Source: Chitinophaga sp. YR627
Lineage (GTDB): Bacteria > Bacteroidota > Bacteroidia > Chitinophagales > Chitinophagaceae
DNA: 64,000 nt
NCBI RefSeq assembly: GCF_900114995.1
Contig: NZ_FOUX01000002.1
Coordinates: 186,001-250,000 of the forward strand
Direction of reading: 5' to 3'
Positions 18,000-27,900 of the stretch are shown in pieces. Positions within the stretch are counted from its first letter, which is position 1, and each line of letters opens with the position of its first letter. The notes under the pieces were generated by a model. The model was not told where the DNA came from. It did no database searches and saw nothing but the letters and a program-made list of their open reading frames with translations. Both the position numbers and the translations under genes were made by a program.

Positions 18000-20147
18000 C
18001 TATTTTAGGCTTCCGTTACTCACATCATGCCCACATTCTGGACAGAACTTAAAAGCCTTTTTAAGTTCTGAGTTACATTGAATACATACCAATATTGTAT
18101 TCGTGGTATTGTCAGCTATGTCACCATCATTTATATAAAATCTAGATGGAATTTCGTCAATAAAAGCAGACTCGCATTTATTGACAGTAATAAGATATAG
18201 TTCCTCTTTTGCCCTTGTCAGTGCCACATAAAACAGACGACGTTGTTCTTCCATCAACATGTCATATTCCACATCTTTAATCACTGTAAATACCGAATCA
18301 TCTAACCAGATTTCCGGAAATCCACCGACTCCATCTTTGAGACCTATAACGAATACGGCCTTCGCTTCAAGACCTTTAGATGCATGTATGGTTTTTGTAG
18401 TTACTCTCATCCCTTCCATCTTTAAGGCTTCTGCATAGGGCTTCAACATTTTGGATCGTGGATATAAAATCAGAATATCTTCACCATTATATCCTCTATC
18501 TATCAATTGCTTCACCTTTTCCAATAAGTACGCTACATCGTCAACACCAGCCTCCAATGCCCTAAATATTTGAATTTTGTTTCGCGTTTCTTTGTGAGCA
18601 ACTATATTCTTATCAATTTTAAACTTGTTGTTCTTGATCACTTCATTGCTCGCTCCTACAATAGCCTCATTATTTCTATAGTTTACATCTAATTTTATGA
18701 TCTTCGCAGCGTTAAAATATTGATTAAAATTAACAATATACTCCACATCAGATCCACGAAAACCGTAAATACTTTGCCAGTCATCCCCAACGCAAAATAA
18801 TTGAGTTTCTGTATTAAGAAGAAGATTTATCAACTTTACTTGCAACGCATTTACATCTTGGAATTCATCTACTAAAATATATTTCAAACGATCATGATAA
18901 GCTTTCCGAACACCTACATTATTCTCCAGCAAATTGATTGCTTCTATAAGGAGATCATCAAAGTCCAGATACGATTTATCTACACAATATTCCTTATACC
19001 CCTTCATGATAGGAATTGCCAACTTATAAAACATACGTACCCTTTCATGCTGATGCTTTGATGCCTTTTCCGATATCTCTTCGAAGGAATCTGGACCTGA
19101 TTTTATCATAGACATAGCTCTATGCGTCATCTTAATAAAATCAAATACTTTATCATGGTATGTTCTAAATTCCTCGTCAAATTTCAAAGATGCAACTTGT
19201 GAGCTAGAAATTGATAATCTATCTTTTAGAATCTCTTCCATTCTTAAATTGAACAAAGAAGAGTCTTCCATTATTGACTCATAAGTTTTAACATGATTTC
19301 TACCTGCAATCTCAAACTCCCTATCTTTATTCGTAGTATTATAGCTAATACCACTCACATGTTCAATATATAGATCAGCTTGTGGTATATAGAAATCTGG
19401 TTTAAAACTAAATCCTACTAAATTGATTTCCTTTTCATACTCATACTTAATATTTCGTCTGTATAGCCAATCTGCAATATCTCTTTCTGATTTGGATCTC
19501 ACTCTATGTCCACGGAGTGCAGTATAATAATATGGATAAGTATTTGTAGACGATTTTGCAGGTCTTCTGAAGTGATTTACATCTACGCAAAAGTCCAGGA
19601 TATACCTCTTTAGATCCAACAAGTATTGAGTCGATTTACACTTATCCTTCAATACCTTCGCGAATATGTCATTAGGTTTCTCTTGTATTGCATCTTTAAT
19701 ATTTACTTTCAGGCCATCGCCATCATTATCTGTTAAAACGCGAAATTTATTATCAAAAGAACTTCCACTAGCCTCTTTTAATATTTGATAACAAAATGCA
19801 TGAAATGTTTTAACCGTAATACTCTCTAGATGAGGATTACTCTTGACCTGCCGACCCCGCTCGTCATCCTTTTCTTCTTTGGATATCTTCTTATCGCTGA
19901 GAAAATTCTTGTATATCCCTTTGGCATCATAGGCAAGTATGAGGCGATCAACCACTTCGTTTGCCGCGTTCTTTGTAAATGTAATTGTAAGAATATTAGA
20001 TGATCTTATTTTAGGTTTTTGGAGTGTATACAAGATCTTTTGGATAAGCGTATTTGTCTTTCCAGAACCGGCCCCGGCTAATATCAATAATCTTTTATCT
20101 TTTGCCAATAAGGCCTCTCGCTGTTTTTCACTCAAATTAAATAACAT
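18000..20147 (-). CDS. UvrD/Rep-type superfamily 1 helicase with inserted PD-(D/E)xK-like domain and zinc ribbon
   Basis: 715 residues, probably a DNA helicase. Walker A GAGSGKT is at 25-31, TITFTKNAA is motif Ia, YILVDEFQDVN the Walker B, GDDWQSIYGFRG motif III, TIHASKGLEAKAV motif V and FYVALTRAKEEL motif VI. About residues 215-265 (RSKSERDIADWLYRRNIKYEYE ... FKPDFYIPQADLYIEHV) look like a PD-(D/E)xK nuclease-type insert: E in SERDIA, D in KPDF, then YIEH in place of ExK, so catalysis may be lost. The C-terminus has CxxC...CxxC (CIQCNSELKKAFKFCPECGH). As sole cargo of a tRNA island it may serve phage defence or repair. No Gabija GajA or other known partner adjoins it. Confidence 0.85.
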   Translation of the reverse strand: MLFNLSEKQREALLAKDKRLLILAGAGSGKTNTLIQKILYTLQKPKIRSSNILTITFTKNAANEVVDRLILAYDAKGIYKNFLSDKKISKEEKDDERGRQVKSNPHLESITVKTFHAFCYQILKEASGSSFDNKFRVLTDNDGDGLKVNIKDAIQEKPNDIFAKVLKDKCKSTQYLLDLKRYILDFCVDVNHFRRPAKSSTNTYPYYYTALRGHRVRSKSERDIADWLYRRNIKYEYEKEINLVGFSFKPDFYIPQADLYIEHVSGISYNTTNKDREFEIAGRNHVKTYESIMEDSSLFNLRMEEILKDRLSISSSQVASLKFDEEFRTYHDKVFDFIKMTHRAMSMIKSGPDSFEEISEKASKHQHERVRMFYKLAIPIMKGYKEYCVDKSYLDFDDLLIEAINLLENNVGVRKAYHDRLKYILVDEFQDVNALQVKLINLLLNTETQLFCVGDDWQSIYGFRGSDVEYIVNFNQYFNAAKIIKLDVNYRNNEAIVGASNEVIKNNKFKIDKNIVAHKETRNKIQIFRALEAGVDDVAYLLEKVKQLIDRGYNGEDILILYPRSKMLKPYAEALKMEGMRVTTKTIHASKGLEAKAVFVIGLKDGVGGFPEIWLDDSVFTVIKDVEYDMLMEEQRRLFYVALTRAKEELYLITVNKCESAFIDEIPSRFYINDGDIADNTTNTILVCIQCNSELKKAFKFCPECGHDVSNGSLK

Positions 20148-20403
20148 AAGTGGATCCGGGGGTTACTTAGAGTTAAATACTATAGAGCTCTAAAATACAA
20201 CAAAATAAAACATCAAAGCATTTCAACACATTATCATTCATATACATATATACTGAAAAATAAGCGTACGCGTCATTAATTTGCTTGAAAATATTCTTGC
20301 AGAGTAGATGTCAAAAGTTAAAACAAACAAGAGGAATCATGCTTCATAATTAGTACAACTTACTCATAATCAAAATAAATTGATTCGTAAAATATACCAC
20401 TAT

Positions 20404-20505
20404 TGGGCACTAAAGCGGAAAGAAGCCGTCTCAAAAGTAATTGAGGCGGTTCCTTTGCTTTTTAATATTGTCAAGGTCTGCTCTGAGCCTAGTTATAATA
20501 GCTTA
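20404..20505 (-). other. att-like site B with serine-recombinase C-terminal remnant
   Basis: TGGGCAC core at 20404-20410, then AAAGCGGAAAG as at sites C and D. On the minus strand the next 90 bases encode ITRLRADLDNIKKQ, closely matching ITRSRADLDALKQE near the end of the intact recombinase at 42.3 kb. The hairpin has diverged here (GCCGTCTC...GAGGCGGT). The 250 bases upstream of the core back to the helicase show no gene. Confidence 0.65.
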
Positions 20506-20935
20506 TAAACACGGCAAATCCGTTTATGATTCCATTATGACCTGCCCTACACAAATAAAACATCCTGAAGCCGCAATTATGATGCTTAAATGCCAGTTCC
20601 TGCAATGCCGTAATAACTGCATTATCATTCTTACGGCTACTGTAATAAAATTGAGATCCTGGAAAGGATATAATTCTGCAGGCACTATTCACAGAAATAC
20701 CTTCTTCACTAGCCAGCTCATCTGCTATTTGTCTTTTAGTGGCAGGACCCAGCCTTTTTCGTGAAGAGATCTTTAAGAAGCTGATTATCCAGTAACACAT
20801 CAGCATACATCCGCTTCAGACCAGCATATTCTTCCTCCAGATCCCTTAAACACTTTACATCTGAAACTTCCACACCTCCATAACGACTCTTCCAATTATA
20901 GAAAATACTTACAATTAGCCTCTAAATGTACATTT
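20503..20935 (-). pseudogene. IS3-family insertion sequence remnant (orfA end, orfB start)
   Basis: On the minus strand, 20930-20736 encodes the end of an IS3 OrfA (FYNWKSRYGGVEVSD ... LKRMYADVLLDNQLLKDLF). The overlapping shifted frame 20806-20489 gives the start of OrfB (KRQIADELASEEGISVNSAC ... ITALQELAFKHHNCGFRM). After a further frame break the OrfB trace continues (WNHKRICRVYK) and stops at about 20503, where the recombinase remnant begins. Both ends are missing, so the element is dead. It marks a junction between old accessory segments. Confidence 0.85.
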
Positions 20936-20993
20936 CATTCCAGACGAACTAATTAATTTTGTCTAATTAGCTATTCTGACAACCGACAAATCC

Positions 20994-21770
20994 TCATTGA
21001 AATAATATCTGTTCCTCTGTAAAATAAGTTTTCTTTGCCTCGAGTTCAATAACAGTTATTTTATATCCCGTAGGTGTTTCAGGTTTAGAAGTATGAACTT
21101 TCAGAAAACTCCTCTCCTCTCCAGAAATAATATTCGGAGAAATATTTTCTATCTGCTTTACAGCTTCTGCTAAAACACTCTTTGTAGAGTGAATAATTTT
21201 TTCTATCCAATCATCCGGAATTTTAGAGCCGATTGAAAGTGGAGAAATTCTTGCATCCCACAATATCTCATCTATGTAAGCATTACCAATTCCTCTTACA
21301 ATATCTTGATCTTTTAGAATCTTTTTGATGTTTGCTTTTATCGCTTTAGCAAGAATGGGCTTGAAATACTTAAAATTAAAATCATCACTTACGGCATCCG
21401 GCACATCACTTTCTACAGGATTCAATATAGGTTTCGCCTGTCCCATAAAGTCAGTAACAGCGAATCCTGTGTGGTCTTCAAATATCAATTCGAAGACTTT
21501 ATGCTTGATGTTAGCCTCGGAGGACAAATGTAGCTCACCCTTTAGCATTAAATGTATTCCTAACCGACTGCCATTTTCAAAATCTAATAATAACTCTTTG
21601 CCGTTTCGGCCAATGTTGAGTAGCTTCTGATGCTCAATTGTAGAGGTAAATTCTTCGACAGATGCGTTGAGGCGTTTATCTTTGAAAATAGATATCTTAT
21701 CTACTTTTTTATTAGCAAATATTTTATTCAGATTTTTGCTAATAACTTGAAGATCTGGTAATTCCGGCAT
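20994..21770 (-). CDS. Fpg/Nei family DNA glycosylase without zinc-finger cysteines
   Basis: 258 residues. It starts MPELPDLQ, supplying the N-terminal Pro nucleophile and Glu of Fpg/Nei glycosylases that cut oxidised bases and nick at abasic sites. LMLKGELHL and the H2TH region (about 125-175; DIVRGIGNAYIDEILWDARISPLS) fit the family. In the C-terminal region, where Fpg/Nei enzymes have a four-cysteine finger, this protein reads TPTGYKITVIELEAKKTYF with no cysteines, so it is a 'zincless' form. It starts 7 bases after the stop of the TIR-like gene, hence one operon. Function could be repair or a defence role; family membership is firm. Confidence 0.85.
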   Translation of the reverse strand: MPELPDLQVISKNLNKIFANKKVDKISIFKDKRLNASVEEFTSTIEHQKLLNIGRNGKELLLDFENGSRLGIHLMLKGELHLSSEANIKHKVFELIFEDHTGFAVTDFMGQAKPILNPVESDVPDAVSDDFNFKYFKPILAKAIKANIKKILKDQDIVRGIGNAYIDEILWDARISPLSIGSKIPDDWIEKIIHSTKSVLAEAVKQIENISPNIISGEERSFLKVHTSKPETPTGYKITVIELEAKKTYFTEEQILFQ

Positions 21771-21777
21771 AACTATA

Positions 21778-22776
21778 CTATAGTTTATCGATTATAAATT
21801 TATCAATCTTTTTAGCATGCTTTCTCAACTCTCTCAAGTCATCTTCAATAAAATTCCAAAAAGCCGAATTTTTCGACACCAGGAAGGACGGTACATTCTT
21901 TTTCTTTGGCGTAGTTGGATACATTGCAACGACTGCTTCATTATCAAAATGATAAAACGAGTAGGTAGGATAAAAGTTGAAATACCTGATTTCGACTTTA
22001 CCTTTGAACTCGCTTTTTAGTTCGAGGAAAAATCTAAAGGCATCTTTGATCAGACTCTCTATAACCACGGCGTCTGAAAAGTTGCTTTTTATCCTTTCCA
22101 GCAAGCTGGTATTAGTAAAATTGGGGAGATAAACATTCAATTTTGTGTTCTTGCGTTTCAGAAAGCCATCTATCGCATTCTGGTTGTTTTCCCGCCACTG
22201 TCGACTATGGATAAAAAAAAGGGTGATATTATCAGCCGCTCTTATTAGTGATTCAAAATCAGTTGTAAAATTATTGAAGAAAGCTGCCTTACTAACGCCT
22301 ATGTTGGTTTTAGTTAATTCGCCTTTATTTAGCATTTCCTTAATTTGGGTGCAAAACGGCCCTACAGTTGCTTTAAAGTTTCTATCAGTTATTAATCTTT
22401 CATGGTCATAGGTTCCTGCGGTAATTCCACCAAGATCAGATGGTAAATGTAGTTTCGGATAGTTCCGTGGAATAAGATAGAATGCATTGGTTTTTCCCAA
22501 TTTGCCAAAGTAAAGCCCCAACTCAAATATTACATTATCACGTATAGTAGAATATTCCTCTTTACGTATTGTACTCTTATCATCTGGCCGAAATATAAAA
22601 ATTCCGTAATCATATACATCCAAAGTCTTTAATAAGTCATCCAAAGCATTACTTGATAAGCTAAAAATGCCCTGATTCCAGATAGTGCAATATGCTGAAT
22701 GTTCCAGGTTTGATTGTATCGCTTCTGCGAGGTCTAATGCTTCGGATGATGAGCCTATAAAGATTTTTGGTTTCAT
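21778..22776 (-). CDS. TIR-like nucleotide-binding protein (CAP12-type fold) with unknown C-terminal domain
   Basis: 332 residues. The N-terminal about 125 residues (KIFIGSSSEALDLAEAIQSNL ... DYGIFIFRPDDK ... RDNVIFELGLYFGKLGKTNAFYLIP) match the TIR-like domain of predicted nucleotide-binding proteins, seen in CBASS/Pycsar effectors that degrade NAD+. The likely catalytic Glu is in NVIFELGLYFG. The C-terminal about 175 residues are unrecognised; FFIHSRQWRENNQ is typical of nothing I know, so this may be a sensor domain. No cyclase (CD-NTase) gene is nearby. It is upstream of the glycosylase in one operon. A role in abortive infection is inference. Confidence 0.75.
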   Translation of the reverse strand: MKPKIFIGSSSEALDLAEAIQSNLEHSAYCTIWNQGIFSLSSNALDDLLKTLDVYDYGIFIFRPDDKSTIRKEEYSTIRDNVIFELGLYFGKLGKTNAFYLIPRNYPKLHLPSDLGGITAGTYDHERLITDRNFKATVGPFCTQIKEMLNKGELTKTNIGVSKAAFFNNFTTDFESLIRAADNITLFFIHSRQWRENNQNAIDGFLKRKNTKLNVYLPNFTNTSLLERIKSNFSDAVVIESLIKDAFRFFLELKSEFKGKVEIRYFNFYPTYSFYHFDNEAVVAMYPTTPKKKNVPSFLVSKNSAFWNFIEDDLRELRKHAKKIDKFIIDKL

Positions 22777-23426
22777 ATCTATAAAAAAATATCGTATATA
22801 TTAATTATATACTTATTCATTTAAGTTTAAGATATCTGACAACGTAGTAGTTGTTAGCTGTATGACAGAAATAATTATATATTCAAGTACTCACAATAAA
22901 TAATAATAATGATATTATTGCCTTTGATTCAACCATACTTCCTCAAAAGTTTTACCTGAAACGTCAGAAATTCTTTCTGTGTAGATGCATATTTGATAAA
23001 CGTATCTCTATTATTTCAAATTCAACCCCTTATATGCAATTCATTAAACATAATTCACATTATAATGCCGTAAAATATAAAAGCTATTTATTTTAAAATT
23101 TTCGACTAAGCAGACTATAGATAGATAAAATATTCAATAAGCAACTTATATAGTAGACACTTATTACACCAATGCATTCACTACATATCAATAATATTTA
23201 AGTTGCAGTTTCGATAAATAAATAACACTTATAATTCTTGAATTGTATAAATAATTACGTTAAAACAATTTTTGAATGCAATAATGGATGTATATAATAA
23301 TCATATTCAAGATGTAAATTATATTCCTTCACTTAAAAAAGAAAAGACTACTTAAAAGTAAAAATGATTTACCTGTTAGCATAGTTATTAATCTCGTATA
23401 ATGATCACGATAATCTTACTAATACA
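22777..23426. other. AT-rich gap without genes
   Basis: About 650 bases of very AT-rich DNA with no credible ORF, RNA or repeat. It separates the TIR/glycosylase accessory segment from the core-like efflux operon and probably includes the TIR gene promoter. Confidence 0.6.
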
Positions 23427-23461
23427 AAAGGGACCGTATCAATGTACGATACAGCCCCTTT
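23427..23461 (-). terminator. Terminator of the efflux operon
   Basis: Hairpin AAAGGG..GTATC / GATAC..CCCTTT (12 of 14 paired) with loop AATGTAC, downstream of the TolC gene and flanked by A/T tracts. Confidence 0.6.
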
Positions 23462-23576
23462 GATTTCGGATACCTAATGGAGAAATATTTTTCAATTGAT
23501 TCCCAGAACCTTTCTTTTACTTTTAATACATCTTACTTTTTATTTGGACTCGAGTACTCGCCTCACACCCATCCCC

Positions 23577-24986
23577 TCACTTCCATCCTCCTCCCACAGC
23601 CCTATACAAATCCACCCTCGCCCCCAACTCTGCATTCTTCACCCCCGCAAGCTCCAACTCACTCTGCAACACATTACTCTGCGCTGTAATCACCTCCAGA
23701 TAACTCGCCAGTCCATTTCCAAAAAGCATATGAGAATGCTGTGTAGCCTCGCGCAATACCGTCACACGTTCAGATACCAGCCGCTGTCTTTCCTGAAACT
23801 TGACAATCTTCACTAAATCATCCGATACCTCTCCTACAGCGACCAACAATGACTGACGGAAATGAATCACCGACTCATCGCGACGTATTTTCGCTACCTC
23901 ATAAGTAGTTCTTAATTTACGCTGATTCAAAAGCGGTACAGCTACTCCTCCGGCTACAGCGCCAAACAAGGACGATGGGATATTAAACCAGTTACTGGCC
24001 TTAAAGGCGTCAATTCCACCTTGTGCTGTAACGACCAGTGAAGGATACATACTCGCCTTTGCATATCCTACATCAGCATTTCGCTGCTCTACGTCCAGCT
24101 CCGCGAGTCTCACATCCGGACGGTTGCTGAGCAATTGTGCAGGTATACCTGCAAGCAGATCATCGGCTAAAGAGACAGACCAGAGTTGCTGTTCCCGTTT
24201 AATAATACCCGGATAATTCCCTGTCAGTATATTCAGGGCATTCTCCTGCGTTGAGCGCTGTTGTTCAAAAAGTGGGATCAGGCCGGCTGCTACCAGGCGC
24301 TGTGCAGTGGCCTGCTGTACTGCCAGCAGACTAGCCTGCCCGGATTCATATTGTAGTTTAATCATCCCTACCGCGCTATCGCTTAATGCTACATTCTTCT
24401 TTGCTATTTCTAACTGATCGTCCAGCATCAAAAGGTTATAATACCCCTTTGCGACATCGCTTACTAATCGTGTCTGTACTGCTTTTTTCGCTTCATGGGT
24501 CTTCAGGAATGCTGCCAGTGCAGCTGCCTTCTGACTGCGGATCTTGCCCCAAATGTCTACCTCCCAGGATAGTAACGCCGCCACAGAATAGTCTTCGATA
24601 TGCGACTGCTGGAGAAACTGCTGAAGGGTAAATCCATTCAGACTATTATCCGAAGGACGGCTGGTGCTCCCTGTCGCCTGTAAACCAACAACCGGCACAT
24701 TTCCCCATTTAGCCTGTTGCAGGGCCTGTGATGCTGCATCAATATCTTTAATCGCGATCTGCAGATCATTATTATGGTCAATAGCCGCCTTTATCAAAGC
24801 ATTCAGCTCAGGATCTTTAAAAAAGCTATCCCAGGGTAATTGCGCAATATTGGTGGTATCCGTGGATGCATCCTGGTAACTGACCGGCAAAACGGTATCC
24901 TTCACACTTACATCCCGGGAGACCTTACAAGATACCAGGACTGACGCAACGATCAGTCCTGATTGTATAATATGTTTAATGTTCAT
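23577..24986 (-). CDS. TolC-like outer-membrane efflux lipoprotein (NodT/OprM family)
   Basis: 469 residues with lipoprotein signal MNIKHIIQSGLIVASVLVSC (lipobox Cys20). Two repeated outer-membrane-efflux domains form long helices. Typical segments are AAIDHNNDLQIAIKDIDAASQALQQAKWG and LLSNRPDVRLAELDVEQRNADVGYAKASMYPS, the NodT-type signature RPDVRxAE. It is the exit duct of the tripartite pump. Two bases separate it from the permease gene, and it is last in the TetR-adaptor-permease-duct operon. Confidence 0.93.
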   Translation of the reverse strand: MNIKHIIQSGLIVASVLVSCKVSRDVSVKDTVLPVSYQDASTDTTNIAQLPWDSFFKDPELNALIKAAIDHNNDLQIAIKDIDAASQALQQAKWGNVPVVGLQATGSTSRPSDNSLNGFTLQQFLQQSHIEDYSVAALLSWEVDIWGKIRSQKAAALAAFLKTHEAKKAVQTRLVSDVAKGYYNLLMLDDQLEIAKKNVALSDSAVGMIKLQYESGQASLLAVQQATAQRLVAAGLIPLFEQQRSTQENALNILTGNYPGIIKREQQLWSVSLADDLLAGIPAQLLSNRPDVRLAELDVEQRNADVGYAKASMYPSLVVTAQGGIDAFKASNWFNIPSSLFGAVAGGVAVPLLNQRKLRTTYEVAKIRRDESVIHFRQSLLVAVGEVSDDLVKIVKFQERQRLVSERVTVLREATQHSHMLFGNGLASYLEVITAQSNVLQSELELAGVKNAELGARVDLYRAVGGGWK

Positions 24987-24988
24987 AG

Positions 24989-27900
24989 TTAATTCAACTG
25001 AATATCTTCGGCCACACCTTTCATATGACGATGACCGGCCACGTGATCAAATGATTTTTTAGTGATGCGCTCATGCAGACCCTGGAAGATGACAAATAAC
25101 ACAGGAATAACCAGTAAGCCCAATAACACTCCTGCCATCATCCCTCCCACAGCACCATAACTGATAGAGTGGTTTCCTTGGGCTGAAGGACCCTCAGCAA
25201 TACTCATCGGGAAAAGGCCTAAAATGAATGCCAGCGAAGTCATGATAATAGGACGTAATCTGAGCCTGGAGGCCTCCAATGCTGCTTCTATCAATGGCTT
25301 ACCCGCATGCCTGCGCTGTACGGCAAATTCCACTATCAGAATCGCGTTTTTCGCCAGCAAACCAATCAGCATCACCAGCGCTACCTGTATGTATATATTG
25401 TTTTCTATCCCCTTCAGGTTGATCATCGCAAATACGCCCAATACGCCGGTAGGGATGGATAAAATCACCGCCATCGGCAGAATATAACTTTCATATTGCG
25501 CAGAGAGCAGGAAGTATACAAATATCAGACAGAGACAGAATACTATCACAGATTGTCCACCTGAACTGATCTCCTCACGGGTCTGTCCGGAGAACTCATG
25601 TGTATAGTTTGCCGGCAGTTTTTTTGCCGCCAGGTCTCTGATGGCCTGAATTACTTCTCCCGAACTATGCCCGGGTTTTGGAATCACATTTAACGATATC
25701 GAGTTAAACAGATTATAGCGGGAAGCCGTTTCAGAGCCAAATACACGTTTGAAATGCACCAGAGAATTCAGCGGTACCATCTCACCTTTGTTATTCTTTA
25801 CAAAGGCTGCATTCAATGCATCTAAATTGGATTTATATTCCGCATCCGCCTGCAACACTACTTTATAGTATTTACCAAAGCGATTAAAATCCGAAGCTTG
25901 TGTATTACCAAAGAATGCCGACATCGTCTGCAATACATCCCGCACACTCACGCCTAATTGCGTAGCTCTGTCATCGTCAATCTCCAGTTCATACTGAGGA
26001 TAATCAGCGCGGAAAGTCGTAAAGGCTATTCCTACTGATGGCAGTTTATTCAATTCACCGATAAATTCACCAGCTGTTTCTGAAAACTTACCTAACGATC
26101 CACCGGAACGATCCTGTAATACTACATCCAGCGCTTCCACATTGCTAAAGCCCGGAACGGTTGGGAAACTAAAGGCAAAGAATACGCCTCCTTTTACGGT
26201 GGATAATGTCTGATTCACCAGTGCGATCAATTCGTTCAGGTCTTTTACTTTACCACGCTCCTCCATTGGTTTCATTGTAAAGAATGCAACGGTAGAAGAA
26301 GGACTGGTAGAAGAAGTCAACAGATTATAACCTGGTATTACTACCACAAATCCTGCGGCATCCAGGGCCTTTAACTTAGTTTCTGCCTCTTTCATTACCT
26401 CCTCCGTACGTTGCAGAGAAGTACCTGCCGGAGTGGATGCTGCAATCGCAATAAAACCCTGATCTTCCGTCGGAATAAAGCCGGATGGCGTTGTGCGGAC
26501 TAAATATACACAGCAAAGTATCACAACCAACAAGCCTCCCATCACCATCCATTTCCGCTTCATGAACAGACTCAAGGTGCGGATGTATATGGCATTCAGC
26601 TGATTGAATTTCGCATTAAACCCTGCAAAGAATTTCTCTTTAAACGTAGCCTTTCTGCCATTCGGACCAGCCATATGCGGATTCTTTAGGAACAATGCCG
26701 CCAGCGCCGGACTCAATGTCAATGCATTCACAGAAGAAATCACAATAGCAATCGCCATCGTAAATGCAAACTGTCTGTAAAATAGACCTGTAGACCCTTC
26801 CATAAAACCTACCGGCAGGAATACTGCGGCCATTACCAGGGTGATCGAGATAATAGCACCGGTAATTTCATGCATAGCCTGTAAGGTTGCCTCGGCTGCC
26901 GGCAAATGGTCATGTTCCATCTTCGCATGTACTGCCTCCACTACGACGATCGCATCATCCACGACAATCCCGATGGCTAATACTAATGCAAAAAGTGATA
27001 ACAGGTTAATCGTAAACCCAAAAACATACATAAAGAAGAAGGTACCGATAATTGCTACAGGCACAGCGATAGCTGGTATCAGCGTAGACCGGAAATCCTG
27101 CAGGAAAATATACACTACAAAGAATACGAGAATAAACGCCTCGATCAGTGTATGTACCACCTGCTCAATAGATGTATCCAATAAGCGCTTGGTACTATAG
27201 AATGTATTGTATTTAATGCCTTTCGGAAAGTTGTGAGAAGCCTTTTCCATCAGCTGATTCACCGCGATCTGGATCTCGTTGGAGTTAGATCCGGCTAATT
27301 GCACAACCAGAATACCCACACCCACATGACCATTCATCCGTTGTTTATTGGAGTAGTCGTATGAACCAAATTCTACTCTCGCCACATCCTTCAGACGAAG
27401 GATCGAACCATCCGCATTTCCTCTTATCGGGATATTCTCGTATTCTTCGGGTTTATTCAGTTTACCCTTGTATTTAATGATATATTCAAAAGCCTCTTTA
27501 CTGCGATCACCAAATCTTCCCGGTGCTGCTTCAAGGCTTTTATCCTGTATCGCTGCTGCTACTTCAGCCGGGGTAATGTTATAAACTGCCAACTGTGCCG
27601 GCTTCAGCCAGATCCTCATAGAATAATCCTTTCCACCACCAAAGATCTGTGCTGCACCCACACCTGGAATACGTTTAATATCCGGCAGAATATTAATCGA
27701 CACATAGTTGTTCAGAAACGTTTCATCGTATTTAGAGGTATCCTCGGTATAAACACCGGTCACCATAATCAGACTGTTCTGCTGCTTTGCAGTAACAATC
27801 CCCTGTTGTACAACCTCCGCTGGCAGCTGACTGGTAGCCTGGCTTACGCGGTTTTGTACGTTTACTGCCGCCTGATCCGGGTTGGTGCCCAGTTTGAAGA

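Larger units (their letters stand above)
17884..20410. mobile_element. Small genomic island between tRNA-Leu copy 1 and att-like site B
   Basis: About 2.5 kb bounded by the 7-bp core TGGGCAC at 17884-17890 (tRNA 3' end) and 20404-20410. Its only gene is a UvrD-type helicase. Both ends carry serine-recombinase 3' remnants, but no integrase is inside, so it would need one in trans. Its AT-richness contrasts with the treZY region. The boundary call is inference from the repeats. Confidence 0.6.

Noticed and set aside
18000..20147. Gabija system (GajB-like helicase)
   Set aside because: No GajA (OLD/TOPRIM) gene is adjacent and the helicase has its own nuclease-like insert and zinc ribbon.
21778..22776. 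CBASS operon
   Set aside because: The TIR-like domain fits CBASS-type effectors, but no cyclase, E1/E2/JAB or other CBASS gene is nearby.
23477..23816. Pro/Ser-rich plus-strand ORFs at the end of the TolC gene
   Set aside because: They are antisense to the conserved C-terminal coding region of the outer-membrane efflux protein.
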